Assembly: GCA_015143295.1 (NCBI GenBank)
Contig: JABCRI010001358.1
Location: 62,001 to 126,000 of the forward strand
Direction of reading: 5' to 3'
DNA length: 64,000 nt
From: Tetracentron sinense
Lineage: Eukaryota > Streptophyta > Magnoliopsida > Trochodendrales > Trochodendraceae
Under the pieces are notes generated by a model. That model ran no database searches, was not told where the DNA came from, and worked only from the letters and a program-made list of their open reading frames with translations. The first letter of the stretch is position 1; every line of letters begins with the position of its first letter. Made by a program: the position numbers and the translations under genes. Of this stretch, positions 23,560 through 32,450 are shown piece after piece.

Positions 23560-25899
23560 ATGTCTACCGAAATAGTTAGGATAGACAGTGCCGATGAGGC
23601 CAGCTGCTCAGGCAGTGCTCCTCACGGTGTTATCACCGGTGTTTCCAAACTCAAAACCAGACCAGTGGTCAAATATGCACTTGACCACTACAGAACCCTT
23701 TTCCAAATTCCTCCTCACGTCCACCTGCATTTCGGGGAAGAAGACGTTCTCCCTGACCACCGCTCTTCTTGCACAATCGTCTACCTCGCTTAGTTCGAGG
23801 CTGGACTTCGATTTCCCCTCTCTCCTGTCACGGACTCCGTCCTGTCCGCCCTGCAAATTGCCCCGGGTCAAATGCACCCGAAATTCTACAAGTATATGTC
23901 TCTGATGGACAAGTTCAACAGAGACGGATACAATGTAGATGCCAGGCACGTCTTCCACTTCCGCTTCGTCGTGAAGTGCCCCGGGGTTGAGGGGGGGAAG
24001 AAGACGTACTTCTCCTGGAGACAAAAATCCAAAGTCCCCGACATCATCTCACACCTCCCCGATGTGGAACGGGATTGGAAGGAGATGCCCTTCGTGGTCT
24101 CCGGTGCTTGGAGGGCAGAGACTGCCCGTCCTGTCCCCCATGAATTCACTTCAGGTCTGTTACTATTCAGTTGTTTCTCGTTGTCGGTTTTTTTGAAAAC
24201 ATGTTCCTGTTACATTACTAATAATATTTTGTTTTTTCTGCAGAGGCTTCTAAGATACACTTCTCCGACCTGTCCACGGAAGAAGAGCACGCGCTCCGGA
24301 GGATTCGCAGCGAGAAAGGGGACGCCTACGTCACCTGGAAGCCGTCTTCGACTCGAGAGGCGGGGTCCACTGTAGAAGCAGGGGCCAAATCTAAAAAGTC
24401 TCGTCGACAAGCTCATCCGTCGTCAAAGAGACCGCTCGGACAGGCAGCTGTTCTTGGAGAAGAAGAAATGGCGGACCAACCTTCTCCACGATCTTCACAG
24501 GCTCCGGCCTTGACTCGTCCTCCCCGCCCTTCCCGTTTATCTTCAGCGGAGAAGAGGGCAGAGAAAAGAGAGAGAGTAGAAGCTCTCAAGATGCTGACGG
24601 CAAAGAAGGCTCGGCGAGAAGCGGAGCACGATCGACGGGTCCGAGAGCGCGAATCTGCCGGGGTGCCATCGACTCAGGCTGCCACAATTGGCGAGGGGAG
24701 TGATGTTCCCGCGGAGGAAACTCCAGTCGTCAGCAGTGGCTCTCCCGCGGATGCCGTAGTCACTCCGTTCATGGCGGTAGAGGAGGCTTCCCCCGCGATC
24801 GTCCCGGGCTCTGCTCCTTCTCCTGCCGCAAATGTGGCCTCGTCTTCTGCCCCTCCTCGAGAGAGGATTACCATGGGGGGCCCCGCCGAATTTTGGAATC
24901 CCGTCTTCCCCAGAGGGTACACCCGCCCTACTGTTGCCCATTCCGCGATGGAGCATGATTCTATCGCCACATCCATGATGTTGGCGATGAGGCTCCCAGC
25001 GGATATGGCCGCAACGCGGGACCTGCACTGGATGGGGATGTTCAGTGCCGCGAGTCGAGCTGTTGCCACGGTATGCATTCACCATTTTTTTTTTCTTTTT
25101 TACCATCGTTCTTTCTCTTCTTTTGTAGCTGGGCAACATGCTTGCCGGGATGTATGAGGTCACAGCCGAGAATAGGCGTACCTCCAATGGGTTGAGGGAC
25201 AAGGTCCTTGACCTGGAGAGGAGGGGAGCCGAAGACGTGAAACGGCTGAATCACGAGCTGATGTCCGTCAAAGCTGATCTTCGGACTGCCAAAGGCACGA
25301 TTGCCTCGGCTGTGAAATAGCGGGACAAAGCTCGGGACGAAGCCCGTAAGGCGATGGAAGGAGAGAAGGCGGCAGCAGAACAAGCTGAGAGGTCCGTCCT
25401 TAGGATCAGCGAAATGGACGAGATCGTGAACTCTCTCCATCAGCGGCTAGAGGCGACGGAAGCTGAGAAGGCAGCACTGGCCGAACAACTCGTGGAGGCC
25501 ACGGCCGCGAGGGACAAGGAGGTTGAAGCCGCCAAGGAGGCTTTGACGGAGTCTCTACGAGCCCACTTCCAGACGGAGATGGAGCGGCTGATAACTGAAG
25601 ACCGGGCCGAGACGGAGAGAGAAATCATGAACGAACTCCGAGAATCGGGATGACTGGTAGAGTCTCCCCAACAGTCGAAAGACGAGGCCACTCGTTCTGA
25701 GGCTGTGGGTATGGAGATCTCGCCTGGCGAAGAACCCGAGGTACAAGGAGGAGGGCAACCTTCGTCATCTCTTGGACCATCTCCCGTCCTGCCCGAGGTT
25801 CCTGCTGAAGTCGCCTCTGCCGATCCTGCTACTGCTGCTGACGACGTTCCGACCGTTCCTGATGACGCCGTCGTGATCGTTGTCGTCGGCGAAGACTGA
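23560..25899 (+). pseudogene. Spliced antisense gene (aORF) of element 1, Transposase_28-like N-terminus and coiled-coil C-terminus, with three stops
   Basis: Tat-clade elements are known to carry extra ORFs, some antisense between integrase and the 3' LTR; their function is unknown. Three exons fit one frame: 23560-24154, 24244-25070 and 25129-25899. The introns are 89 and 58 bp with GT-AG ends (TCAG|GTCTGT to CTGCAG, and CACG|GTATGC to TTGTAG). Exon 1 carries a domain like PF04195 (putative gypsy-type transposon), with FEAGLRFPLSPVTDSVLSAL, MHPKFYKYMSLMDKF and HFRFVVKCPG. Exon 2 is basic then Pro/Ser/Ala-rich. Exon 3 is a long Glu/Lys/Ala coiled coil ending in an acidic tail (VVIVVVGED). 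In-frame stops at 23791-23793 (TAG), 25318-25320 (TAG) and 25651-25653 (TGA) break this copy. It has its own TATA box, and AATAAA at 25966. Confidence 0.75.
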
Positions 25900-25965
25900 T
25901 CCTTCTCCCTTCCTGTTCCTTGCTTTTCAATTTTGTATCGGCTGTACTCTTGCTCCTCTTATATT

Positions 25966-25971
25966 AATAAA
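25966..25971 (+). terminator. Polyadenylation signal of the antisense gene
   Basis: AATAAA lies 67 bp after the antisense-gene stop codon and is followed by an A run. It is consistent with the 3' end of a plus-strand transcript. Confidence 0.45.
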
Positions 25972-26625
25972 AAAAAAATTTGTTCTATAAGCATCCCCTT
26001 TTATGACCACTTCGTTGCAACCGATTGATCTGGAGTAATCGTCTCGTTCAAAAAGACAGATAGCACATAATTAACTCGTGATTGAATATAAATTTCCTAA
26101 CGAAAATAAGACACATAGCACACAACTAACTCGTGATTGAGTATAAATCTCCTAACGAATATTATACCCATCACTTCTAATAACGGGTCGTTAAAGAAGC
26201 GGACTAACATTTCGGACGTAATTTTGACAACAAATTCATTTCATAAAGGCGAACTTATGGTAACTCGCGGTGGGACACCATGCTCAGAGGACATTCCATT
26301 AGTATAAGCCATCGGTATGCTCAGATGGCAATTCCTTTGTATGAGCCGACTGTGTCCCGTGGTGAGTACCCTGTTCGTGTGAAATGCACTCGCCGTGGTA
26401 ACTCGTGGTGGGACACCATGCTCAGAGGACATTCCATTAGGATAAGCCGCTAAGATGCTCAGATGGCAATTCCTTTGTATGAGCCACCTGTGTCCCGTGG
26501 TGAGTACCCTGTGCGAGCGAAATGTATCCGTCGCTGTAATTCGTCTAGAATGTGCTAAAACGTACTGAATATGTAAGTGAAACGACTGATCTCATGCCAT
26601 TAGCAAATGTTCATAACACACAATT
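25972..26625. repeat. Non-coding spacer between the integrase and antisense-gene 3' ends, with two tandem duplications
   Basis: A 55-bp unit is repeated twice at 26054-26163 (with TAACTCGTGATTGA in each). A 138-bp unit is repeated twice at 26259-26535 (with GGGACACCATGCTCAGAGGA in each). This is the zone where the gag-pol transcript and the antisense transcript would converge. Confidence 0.7.
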
Positions 26626-29600
26626 TTATTGAAAAAATTGTTTTAAATTCATAATGTTCCACGATTTTTGAATTACATTATCTTGTAAGTCTTTAAGGTA
26701 GTACACCCCGGGACTCCCGACACGATCCACGATGTATGGTCCTTCCCAGTTGGGACCCAGTTTCCCGCTATTGAGTTCTCGAGTGTTTTGGAAAACTTTG
26801 CGAAGAACGAGATCTCCCACTTGAAGAATCCTTCTCCGTACTTTCTTGTTGTATGCTTTTCGTAATTGTTGTTGATAGCGTTTCATCCGTATGCTAGCAT
26901 CTTCCCGCTTTTCTTCTAACAAGTCTAAATGTATAGCCATTAATTCGACATTTTTGTCTTCCTCCCCGTGTTTCTTCCGTGAACGTGTTGTTGGCAGACA
27001 GACTTCAGTGGGAATAACAGCTTCCGCTCCGTACGCCAAAGAGAACGGGGTCTCGTTCGTAGGGCTCCGCGGTGTTGTCCTGTATCCCCACAACGCGTTG
27101 TGTAATTCGCTGGTCCACTTTCCCTTGGAATCTTCCAGTCTTCTCTTGAGGGCATTCAAAATGTTCTTGTTGGCTGCTTCGGCAAGGCCATTCCCTTGTG
27201 GATAATAAGGGGAGGAGAAGATGTGCTTGATTTTCAACTCTCGGCAAAGGTCGGCGATGAGCTTTCCTGTGAATTGTTTCCCGTTGTCAGAAATGATGGA
27301 CTGCGGGATACCGAATCTACAGATAATATGCTCCCACAAGAATTTCTTCACTTCTTGTTCTCTAATACGCGCTAGGGGAACAGCCTCGATCCACCGGGAG
27401 AAGTAATCCGTGGCCACCAGCAGAAAAATTAAATTACCGGGAGCTCTGGGAAAGGGTCCTACGATGTCAAGTCCCCAACGAGCGAAAGGCCAAGGTTGAG
27501 ATACGACATTAAGTTCCTGGGCAGGGGCATGAATCAACTTCGCATGACGCTGACATTGGCTGCATTTCTGTACGTACTTCTGTGCGTCAGCTTGCATGTA
27601 GGGCCAAAAATAGCCTTGCCCCAGAGCACGATGAGCGATAGTCCGTCCTCCAGAGTGGATGCCACAAATCCCTTCATGGAGCTCGGCTAAGATCGTCTCT
27701 ACGTCCTCAGAATGCACGCATTTCAAAAGGGGTCCTCCAAAGGATTTTCGGTACAGTTCCCCGTCCACAAGGGTATAACGGGGAGCTTTATATTGTATTC
27801 GTCTTGCTTCCTTCGTGTCAGAGGGGAGAATGCCATTCTTCAAATAAGTCGTTATGCCCGTCATCCAGCTCGGTACCGGATTCACGGACAAAATCATGCC
27901 TTGCGTTTGTAGATCAATTGAGGGGTACTCTTTATACTCAACGAGGATTGTCTTGGGTTCATCAGTTTGTAACATTGAGGCGAGGTATGCCAACGCGTCA
28001 GCATGCCTGTTATCGTCCCTTCGGACATGTTTGATCTCGAGGACATCAAAAGTCCTCCGTTGCTCTTGTACAAGTACAGCGTAGCGCCTCATCCGCTCAT
28101 CCCGACATTCATAGGTACCGTTGACTTGGTTCACCACGAGCTGTGAATCACAGAACACCCGAAGTTTAGAAATTCCCAACTCTCGCGCACTCTGCAACCC
28201 AAGGATTAACGCTTCATATTCAGCTTCGTTATTGGAGGCCGTATAACCAAGGCGCGTCAGTTTCTGTATTTTAATATGATCCGGGCTGACAAGAACGGCA
28301 CCAAGCCCCGAACCGCTGACATTAGACAATCCATCCACGTACAAGACCCAATCGCACCACGCCGTCAGCTTGGTTCCGTCTCCAGCCTCTTCTTCCACAA
28401 CGGGATCCTCCTCCGCGTCGTCTGGGAGCTCGTGACGGTCGGGCCCTGCTAAAGTTTCGGCTTCTTCGACGGGGAAATCGGCTAAGAAGCTTGCAACGGC
28501 CTGCCCCTTCTCCGTCGTCCGGGCCTGATATTGGATATCGAACTCGCTAAGCGCCACGGCCCACTTCGACATACGTCCCGCGGTTTCAGGCCGCCCCAAC
28601 ACAGTTTTCAAAGGATACGTTGTGATGACGACGATGGTATGTGCCTGAAAATAAGGACGTAACTTCTCAGCAGAAAAGACGAGAGCCAGGCATACCTTCT
28701 CCATCCTGCTGTAGTTGGACTCTGCCTTGTGGAATGTTTTGCTGACGAAATAAACAGGCTTCTCTACGCCGTCGTGACTTCTGAGCAGCACGGAGCCAAT
28801 GGCTCGTTCCGAAACGGAGAGATAGAGGTACAACACTTCACCAGGTTCAGGTACGGAGAGAATCGGAGCAGAGCCTAGATACGTTTTCAAGGCGGCGAAA
28901 GATTGGGAGCATTCTTCTGTCCATCTGAAGACGGAATTCTTTCTCAGCAACTCGAACAGAGGTCTGCATCGATCAGAAGACTTTGATATAAACCGGTTGA
29001 GAGCAGCGATACGTCCCGTCAGTTTTTGAACTTCCTTCCTTGACTTTGGTTCCGGCATATCTATCAGAGCACGGATTTGCATGGGATTTGCCTCGATGCC
29101 CCGTTGACTGACGAGATAACCAAGGAACTTGCCCGAGGCGACGCCGAAGGTACATTTCTCAGGATTTAACTTCAGGTTGAAAGTGCGTAAAATAGAAAAC
29201 GGCTCCGCCAAATCGGTTATAAGAGAGGCCCGAGTTCGACTTTTCACAACGATATCGTCAATATACACTTCCACCGATTTACCAAGCAAGGGTCCAAACA
29301 TCAGATTCATTAGTCGTTGATAAGTGGCCCCGGCATTCTTCAGGCCAAAGGGCATGACCCGGTAACAGAACAGACCTCGCTCCGTTATGAAAGCCGTCTT
29401 CTCTTGATCATCCTCCGCTAAGAGGATTTGATTGTAACCCGAATACCTGTCCATGAAACTCAACATCTCGTGACCCGCGGTTGCTGTGATTAATCTGTCG
29501 ATTCTGGGAACGGGGAAGAAGTCTTTCAGACAGGCTTTATTAACATTAGTGAAATCGATACAGACTCTGACTTTCCCGTTCTTCTTCGGAACAGCTACTA

Positions 29601-29991
29601 CGTTGGCTATCCACTCTGGATATTGGACCTCACGAATGAACCCGTGTCGAATTAACTTATCGATCTCTTCATTGACGGCCTCATGGTACGTTGGAGCAAG
29701 TCTACGAGGCTTCTGTTTAACTGGATTGACCACGGGATCAACGTTGAGACGGTGACAGATGATTTCAGGATGTATACCCGTCATGTCTTCATGTGACCAA
29801 GCGAAAACGTCAAGATTCTTCCTCAGAAAATTTATCAATTCCCGCTCTTCATCCGTTCTCAAACAAGTCCCAATTTGCAGCATTCTTGGTTCGTTCTCCG
29901 TCCCGAGGTTGACAAATTTCGTGGGTTCAACAGAATGGTTTATCAGCAATTCACCCGTGTTCTCCTCTTCTACGGACCCGACCTGTAATTG
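26626..29991 (-). CDS. pol: Element 1 Pol: reverse transcriptase, RNase H, archaeal-type RNase H, integrase
   Basis: This is the replication polyprotein, about 1120 codons in phase with gag and protease. RT (about residues 60-330 from the Met at 29949) has VRVCIDFTNVNKA, VMPFGLKNAGATYQRLM and the catalytic YIDD in VEVYIDDIVVKSR. The first RNase H begins near EVLYLYLSVSERAIGSVLL, where the usual catalytic Asp is missing. The second, archaeal-type RNase H has LYVDGLSN, NNEAEYEALILG, VFCDSQLVVNQV and DDNRHADALAYLA, with its acidic residues present. Integrase has an HHCC zinc motif (HSGGRT to CSQCQRH), a core with WGLDIVGPFP, IISDNGKQFTG and GLAEAANKNILNAL for the DDE triad, and a C-terminal GPYIVDRV segment. 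No stop lies inside this span. It is probably translated only by passing the UAG at 29992. Confidence 0.92.
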   Translation of the reverse strand, partial: QLQVGSVEEENTGELLINHSVEPTKFVNLGTENEPRMLQIGTCLRTDEERELINFLRKNLDVFAWSHEDMTGIHPEIICHRLNVDPVVNPVKQKPRRLAPTYHEAVNEEIDKLIRHGFIREVQYPEWIANVVAVPKKNGKVRVCIDFTNVNKACLKDFFPVPRIDRLITATAGHEMLSFMDRYSGYNQILLAEDDQEKTAFITERGLFCYRVMPFGLKNAGATYQRLMNLMFGPLLGKSVEVYIDDIVVKSRTRASLITDLAEPFSILRTFNLKLNPEKCTFGVASGKFLGYLVSQRGIEANPMQIRALIDMPEPKSRKEVQKLTGRIAALNRFISKSSDRCRPLFELLRKNSVFRWTEECSQSFAALKTYLGSAPILSVPEPGEVLYLYLSVSERAIGSVLLRSHDGVEKPVYFVSKTFHKAESNYSRMEKVCLALVFSAEKLRPYFQAHTIVVITTYPLKTVLGRPETAGRMSKWAVALSEFDIQYQARTTEKGQAVASFLADFPVEEAETLAGPDRHELPDDAEEDPVVEEEAGDGTKLTAWCDWVLYVDGLSNVSGSGLGAVLVSPDHIKIQKLTRLGYTASNNEAEYEALILGLQSARELGISKLRVFCDSQLVVNQVNGTYECRDERMRRYAVLVQEQRRTFDVLEIKHVRRDDNRHADALAYLASMLQTDEPKTILVEYKEYPSIDLQTQGMILSVNPVPSWMTGITTYLKNGILPSDTKEARRIQYKAPRYTLVDGELYRKSFGGPLLKCVHSEDVETILAELHEGICGIHSGGRTIAHRALGQGYFWPYMQADAQKYVQKCSQCQRHAKLIHAPAQELNVVSQPWPFARWGLDIVGPFPRAPGNLIFLLVATDYFSRWIEAVPLARIREQEVKKFLWEHIICRFGIPQSIISDNGKQFTGKLIADLCRELKIKHIFSSPYYPQGNGLAEAANKNILNALKRRLEDSKGKWTSELHNALWGYRTTPRSPTNETPFSLAYGAEAVIPTEVCLPTTRSRKKHGEEDKNVELMAIHLDLLEEKREDASIRMKRYQQQLRKAYNKKVRRRILQVGDLVLRKVFQNTRELNSGKLGPNWEGPYIVDRVGSPGVYYLKDLQDNVIQKSWNIMNLKQFFQ

Positions 29992-29994
29992 CTA
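29986..29994 (-). promoter_or_regulatory. Stop codon with readthrough context (UAG-CAA-UUA)
   Basis: Between protease and RT the message reads AAA UAG CAA UUA CAG with both sides in the same frame. UAG-CAR-YYA is the tobamovirus-type readthrough signal. Whether it works here is inference; a plain CAG to TAG mutation is the alternative. Confidence 0.5.
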
Positions 29995-30540
29995 TTTGAG
30001 CGGGTTGGGAGAGGTATAATCACACTTCTGCGATGCCAGTTGGTCTCCTCTTATTTCACGTGGTCCATCCGGAGTGGGGAATTTCAGTACCTGGTAATAT
30101 GAAGACGGAACAGCTCTCATTTCGTGAGTCCACCATCGCCCCAGGATAGCATTGTATGGGGACGGCGCGTCGATAATGGAGAATCGGGTGGACAGGGTGA
30201 TAGGTCCAGCTTTGACCGGTAAGACGACTTCGCCCAGGGGTTGCATCGAACTTCCTTCGAATCCTATCAAGGGGGTCTGTGCGGGGACAAGAACCGCTGG
30301 ATCCAACTCCATCTTTGTGAAAGCATGGAGGTACAGGATATCTGCCCCACTCCCAGGGTCTATGAGCACTCGTCTGATGTCGAAATCGCCAATTCTCATG
30401 GACAGGACAAGAGCATCGTAGTGAGGCCTGACCACAGTTGCCATGTCTTGGTCAGTGAACATTAGGGCCTGCTCGACTTCCTTCATCGTCGATCGCACTT
30501 GGAAAACTTTTGCCACGTGCGATAACTTCCTCGCCTTCGC
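29992..30540 (-). CDS. pro: Element 1 aspartic protease (same frame as gag and pol)
   Basis: This is the retropepsin-like protease that processes the polyprotein. The frame directly follows the gag TGA; the first Met is at 30516. The active-site motif is LIDPGSGADILYL, the DPGS form common in plant Tat elements in place of DTGS. The fold is completed by VRPHYDALVLSM before it and NAILGRWWTHEM after it. The ORF ends in TAG at 29992-29994, followed directly by CAATTA. This is the UAG-CAR-YYA context known to promote readthrough, and the pol frame continues in phase. It was therefore probably made as part of a Gag-Pro-Pol chain. Confidence 0.85.
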   Translation of the reverse strand, partial: AKARKLSHVAKVFQVRSTMKEVEQALMFTDQDMATVVRPHYDALVLSMRIGDFDIRRVLIDPGSGADILYLHAFTKMELDPAVLVPAQTPLIGFEGSSMQPLGEVVLPVKAGPITLSTRFSIIDAPSPYNAILGRWWTHEMRAVPSSYYQVLKFPTPDGPREIRGDQLASQKCDYTSPNPLK

Positions 30541-32379
30541 TCAATACTGCTGCTCAACATCGACTTCCGGTGCTCGAGCGCGATGGATGACGTTTATGAC
30601 TCCTTTCGGAGCTTCTCCACCTCGGTTCATTTGACCAGATGGCTCTCCCTCGTGAGACCGAGTGGATGGCTCCGTAATATGCCCCTCTTTTCTTCCGGAA
30701 TCCACGTATTCTCCCAGATAGCCCTCACGGACTAATCTTTCCAAGTATTCTCTCAGGATGCGACAACGATTCGTGAGATGCCCATGGCATTTGTGGTATT
30801 GACAATATTCGTGTGCCCTGGGTCCCGTGGTGACATCACGAACGGTCCGTGCTGGCCATTCGAAGTATGGTTCGTCTTCCATCATCTTCATGATCGTCGC
30901 CGGGCTTGCTGTGAAGTTAACTTGACCACCACGAGACGCGAAAGGACGTTTTTCTGTCGTTCGATTCTCCCTCTCCTTGTACTGTCCGTGCTCCTCTCGT
31001 CTCTGATAGGCGCGGTCGTCCCTCCGCCGGACATTGGACCGTAGATCCGTGCTCCTCGACGAGTCTGCATCTTGGCGGATCCCCAATGAGAGTTGGTTCG
31101 GTTCTCCTCGTCGTTCGACGTACACAACTTTCTCCTGCCGTGTGCATCTTCGTGGTTCCTCGTCACTGGAAGATGATTCATACTTTGGTTTCTTCCCTCT
31201 CTTCGAGGAGGGTCTGCCTCCCCACACCACAGCATCTACCCCTCGTGCTCTGGGCCTCGTCGTTGCTGCAATATCTTCCTCCATCCTTCCGTACTTAGAG
31301 GCACGGACTATTAACTCGTCTATCTTGATTGGACAGTCAAGGGCAAGAGACTCGTAGAGTTTGGAACTCTTGGGTATGGCATTTTTGAAGGCCGCTATAC
31401 AAGTGCAGTCTTCAATCTTGTCGATATTAGAGACTTCATCGGTAAACCGTTGAGTGAAATCTCTAAGGGATTCCACCGACTTCATTCTCATGGCGAAGAG
31501 TGAATCTGCGCCTGCTTTCTTTTTCTTGTTAATGATGTACTGGTCAATGAAAACTGACCTCAGATCAGCCATACACCTGATCGACCCCGCGGGTAGATTA
31601 CGGAACCATCTCGCAGCCGCTCCAGTCAGACTGCTTGGAAAGGCTTTGCAGAGAAGATTGTCATCCGGGTTACGGACAGCCATAGCATTCTTGAAGTCGG
31701 TCAGGTGGTCAATAGGATCTCTCCTCCCGTCGAACTTAACAAAGTTAGGTACCGTGAACTTTGACGGGGTATAAGATTCAACGATCTCCTTGGAGAAAGG
31801 GGACGTCTCCTCCTCGTCCTTGTACTTCTGAGCATATTGATCGAGAGAGGCTCCACCTGTCGTTCCTCTGACTCGAGCGTTAATCAAGGCTTCCACGTCT
31901 TTGAGGGTCAGGCCTGTCTTCAACCCGTCGTCGCTGACGTGGAGTTCTCGATGTTCAGCGTGAGTATCGAGAGAACGAGGGCGGGTAGTTTTGTCAGCAG
32001 AAGGAGTGAGAGTGAATCTTCTCTCCAGATTCTCTGGTGCAGATGGCGAGATCGGGGCCGTTCCTCCGGGGGGAGGAGAAGAAGGGAAATTGAGTTTACG
32101 AGCTGCAGAGCCCCCTCTAGGAGATTCGTCATCGATCTCCAAGTTTCTGTGCTCCAAAGCATCTAGCCGCTCCTGCAGTGACTGTTGCTGGTTGACTATC
32201 TGGGCCAGAGTGGCCTGTTGTTGTTGTAATAGTAACAGGATGGGATCAGATGTGGTCATGGGCCTTTCTGGTTGTCCAGAAGATGGGCCTGATGCGAATG
32301 TTTGCATGGTGGAAGGGGTGCATGAAAAGGCTTGAGGGGGCTGGTTTTCGATGATAGACTGGGGAGTTTGGTTTGCCAT
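30541..32379 (-). CDS. gag: Element 1 Gag
   Basis: This is the structural protein of the retrotransposon particle (612 codons). The N-terminal 190 residues are Pro/Ser-rich and polar. At about residues 210-350 is the retrotransposon gag domain, with KFDGRRDPIDHLTDFKNAM, SLTGAAARWFRNLPAGSI and MKSVESLRDFTQRF. After an Arg/Glu-rich linker comes a zinc-knuckle-like motif of the Tat type near residue 545 (CQYHKCHGHLTNRC, then LREYLERLVREGYL). It ends in TGA at 30541-30543. The reading frame continues without a shift into the protease ORF, so Gag could be extended by stop-codon readthrough, or the TGA may be a recent CGA to TGA mutation. The start is the first Met, about 70 bases after the LTR. 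Confidence 0.9.
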   Translation of the reverse strand: MANQTPQSIIENQPPQAFSCTPSTMQTFASGPSSGQPERPMTTSDPILLLLQQQQATLAQIVNQQQSLQERLDALEHRNLEIDDESPRGGSAARKLNFPSSPPPGGTAPISPSAPENLERRFTLTPSADKTTRPRSLDTHAEHRELHVSDDGLKTGLTLKDVEALINARVRGTTGGASLDQYAQKYKDEEETSPFSKEIVESYTPSKFTVPNFVKFDGRRDPIDHLTDFKNAMAVRNPDDNLLCKAFPSSLTGAAARWFRNLPAGSIRCMADLRSVFIDQYIINKKKKAGADSLFAMRMKSVESLRDFTQRFTDEVSNIDKIEDCTCIAAFKNAIPKSSKLYESLALDCPIKIDELIVRASKYGRMEEDIAATTRPRARGVDAVVWGGRPSSKRGKKPKYESSSSDEEPRRCTRQEKVVYVERRGEPNQLSLGIRQDADSSRSTDLRSNVRRRDDRAYQRREEHGQYKERENRTTEKRPFASRGGQVNFTASPATIMKMMEDEPYFEWPARTVRDVTTGPRAHEYCQYHKCHGHLTNRCRILREYLERLVREGYLGEYVDSGRKEGHITEPSTRSHEGEPSGQMNRGGEAPKGVINVIHRARAPEVDVEQQY

Positions 32380-32429
32380 GCTGACCGAGAGGTGGTGTGA
32401 GCGAAGGGTGGTTTCGGCTTAAGAAAGTT

Positions 32430-32446
32430 TCCCACAGACGGCGCCA
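32430..32446 (-). promoter_or_regulatory. Element 1 primer-binding site
   Basis: TGGCGCCGTCTGTGGGA begins a few bases after the 5' LTR end. The first nine bases match the complement of the plant Asp-tRNA 3' end; the rest does not match it perfectly, so the primer tRNA is uncertain. Confidence 0.7.
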
Positions 32447-32450
32447 ATTT

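Noticed and set aside
23608-24024. Minus-strand open frame of 138 codons
   Set aside because: It lies opposite exon 1 of the antisense gene, which has recognisable domain motifs and splice sites on the plus strand; the minus frame has none.
26891-31400. Many plus-strand open frames across element 1 gag-pol
   Set aside because: They are opposite-strand shadows of the long minus-strand gag-pol frame and show no domain of their own.
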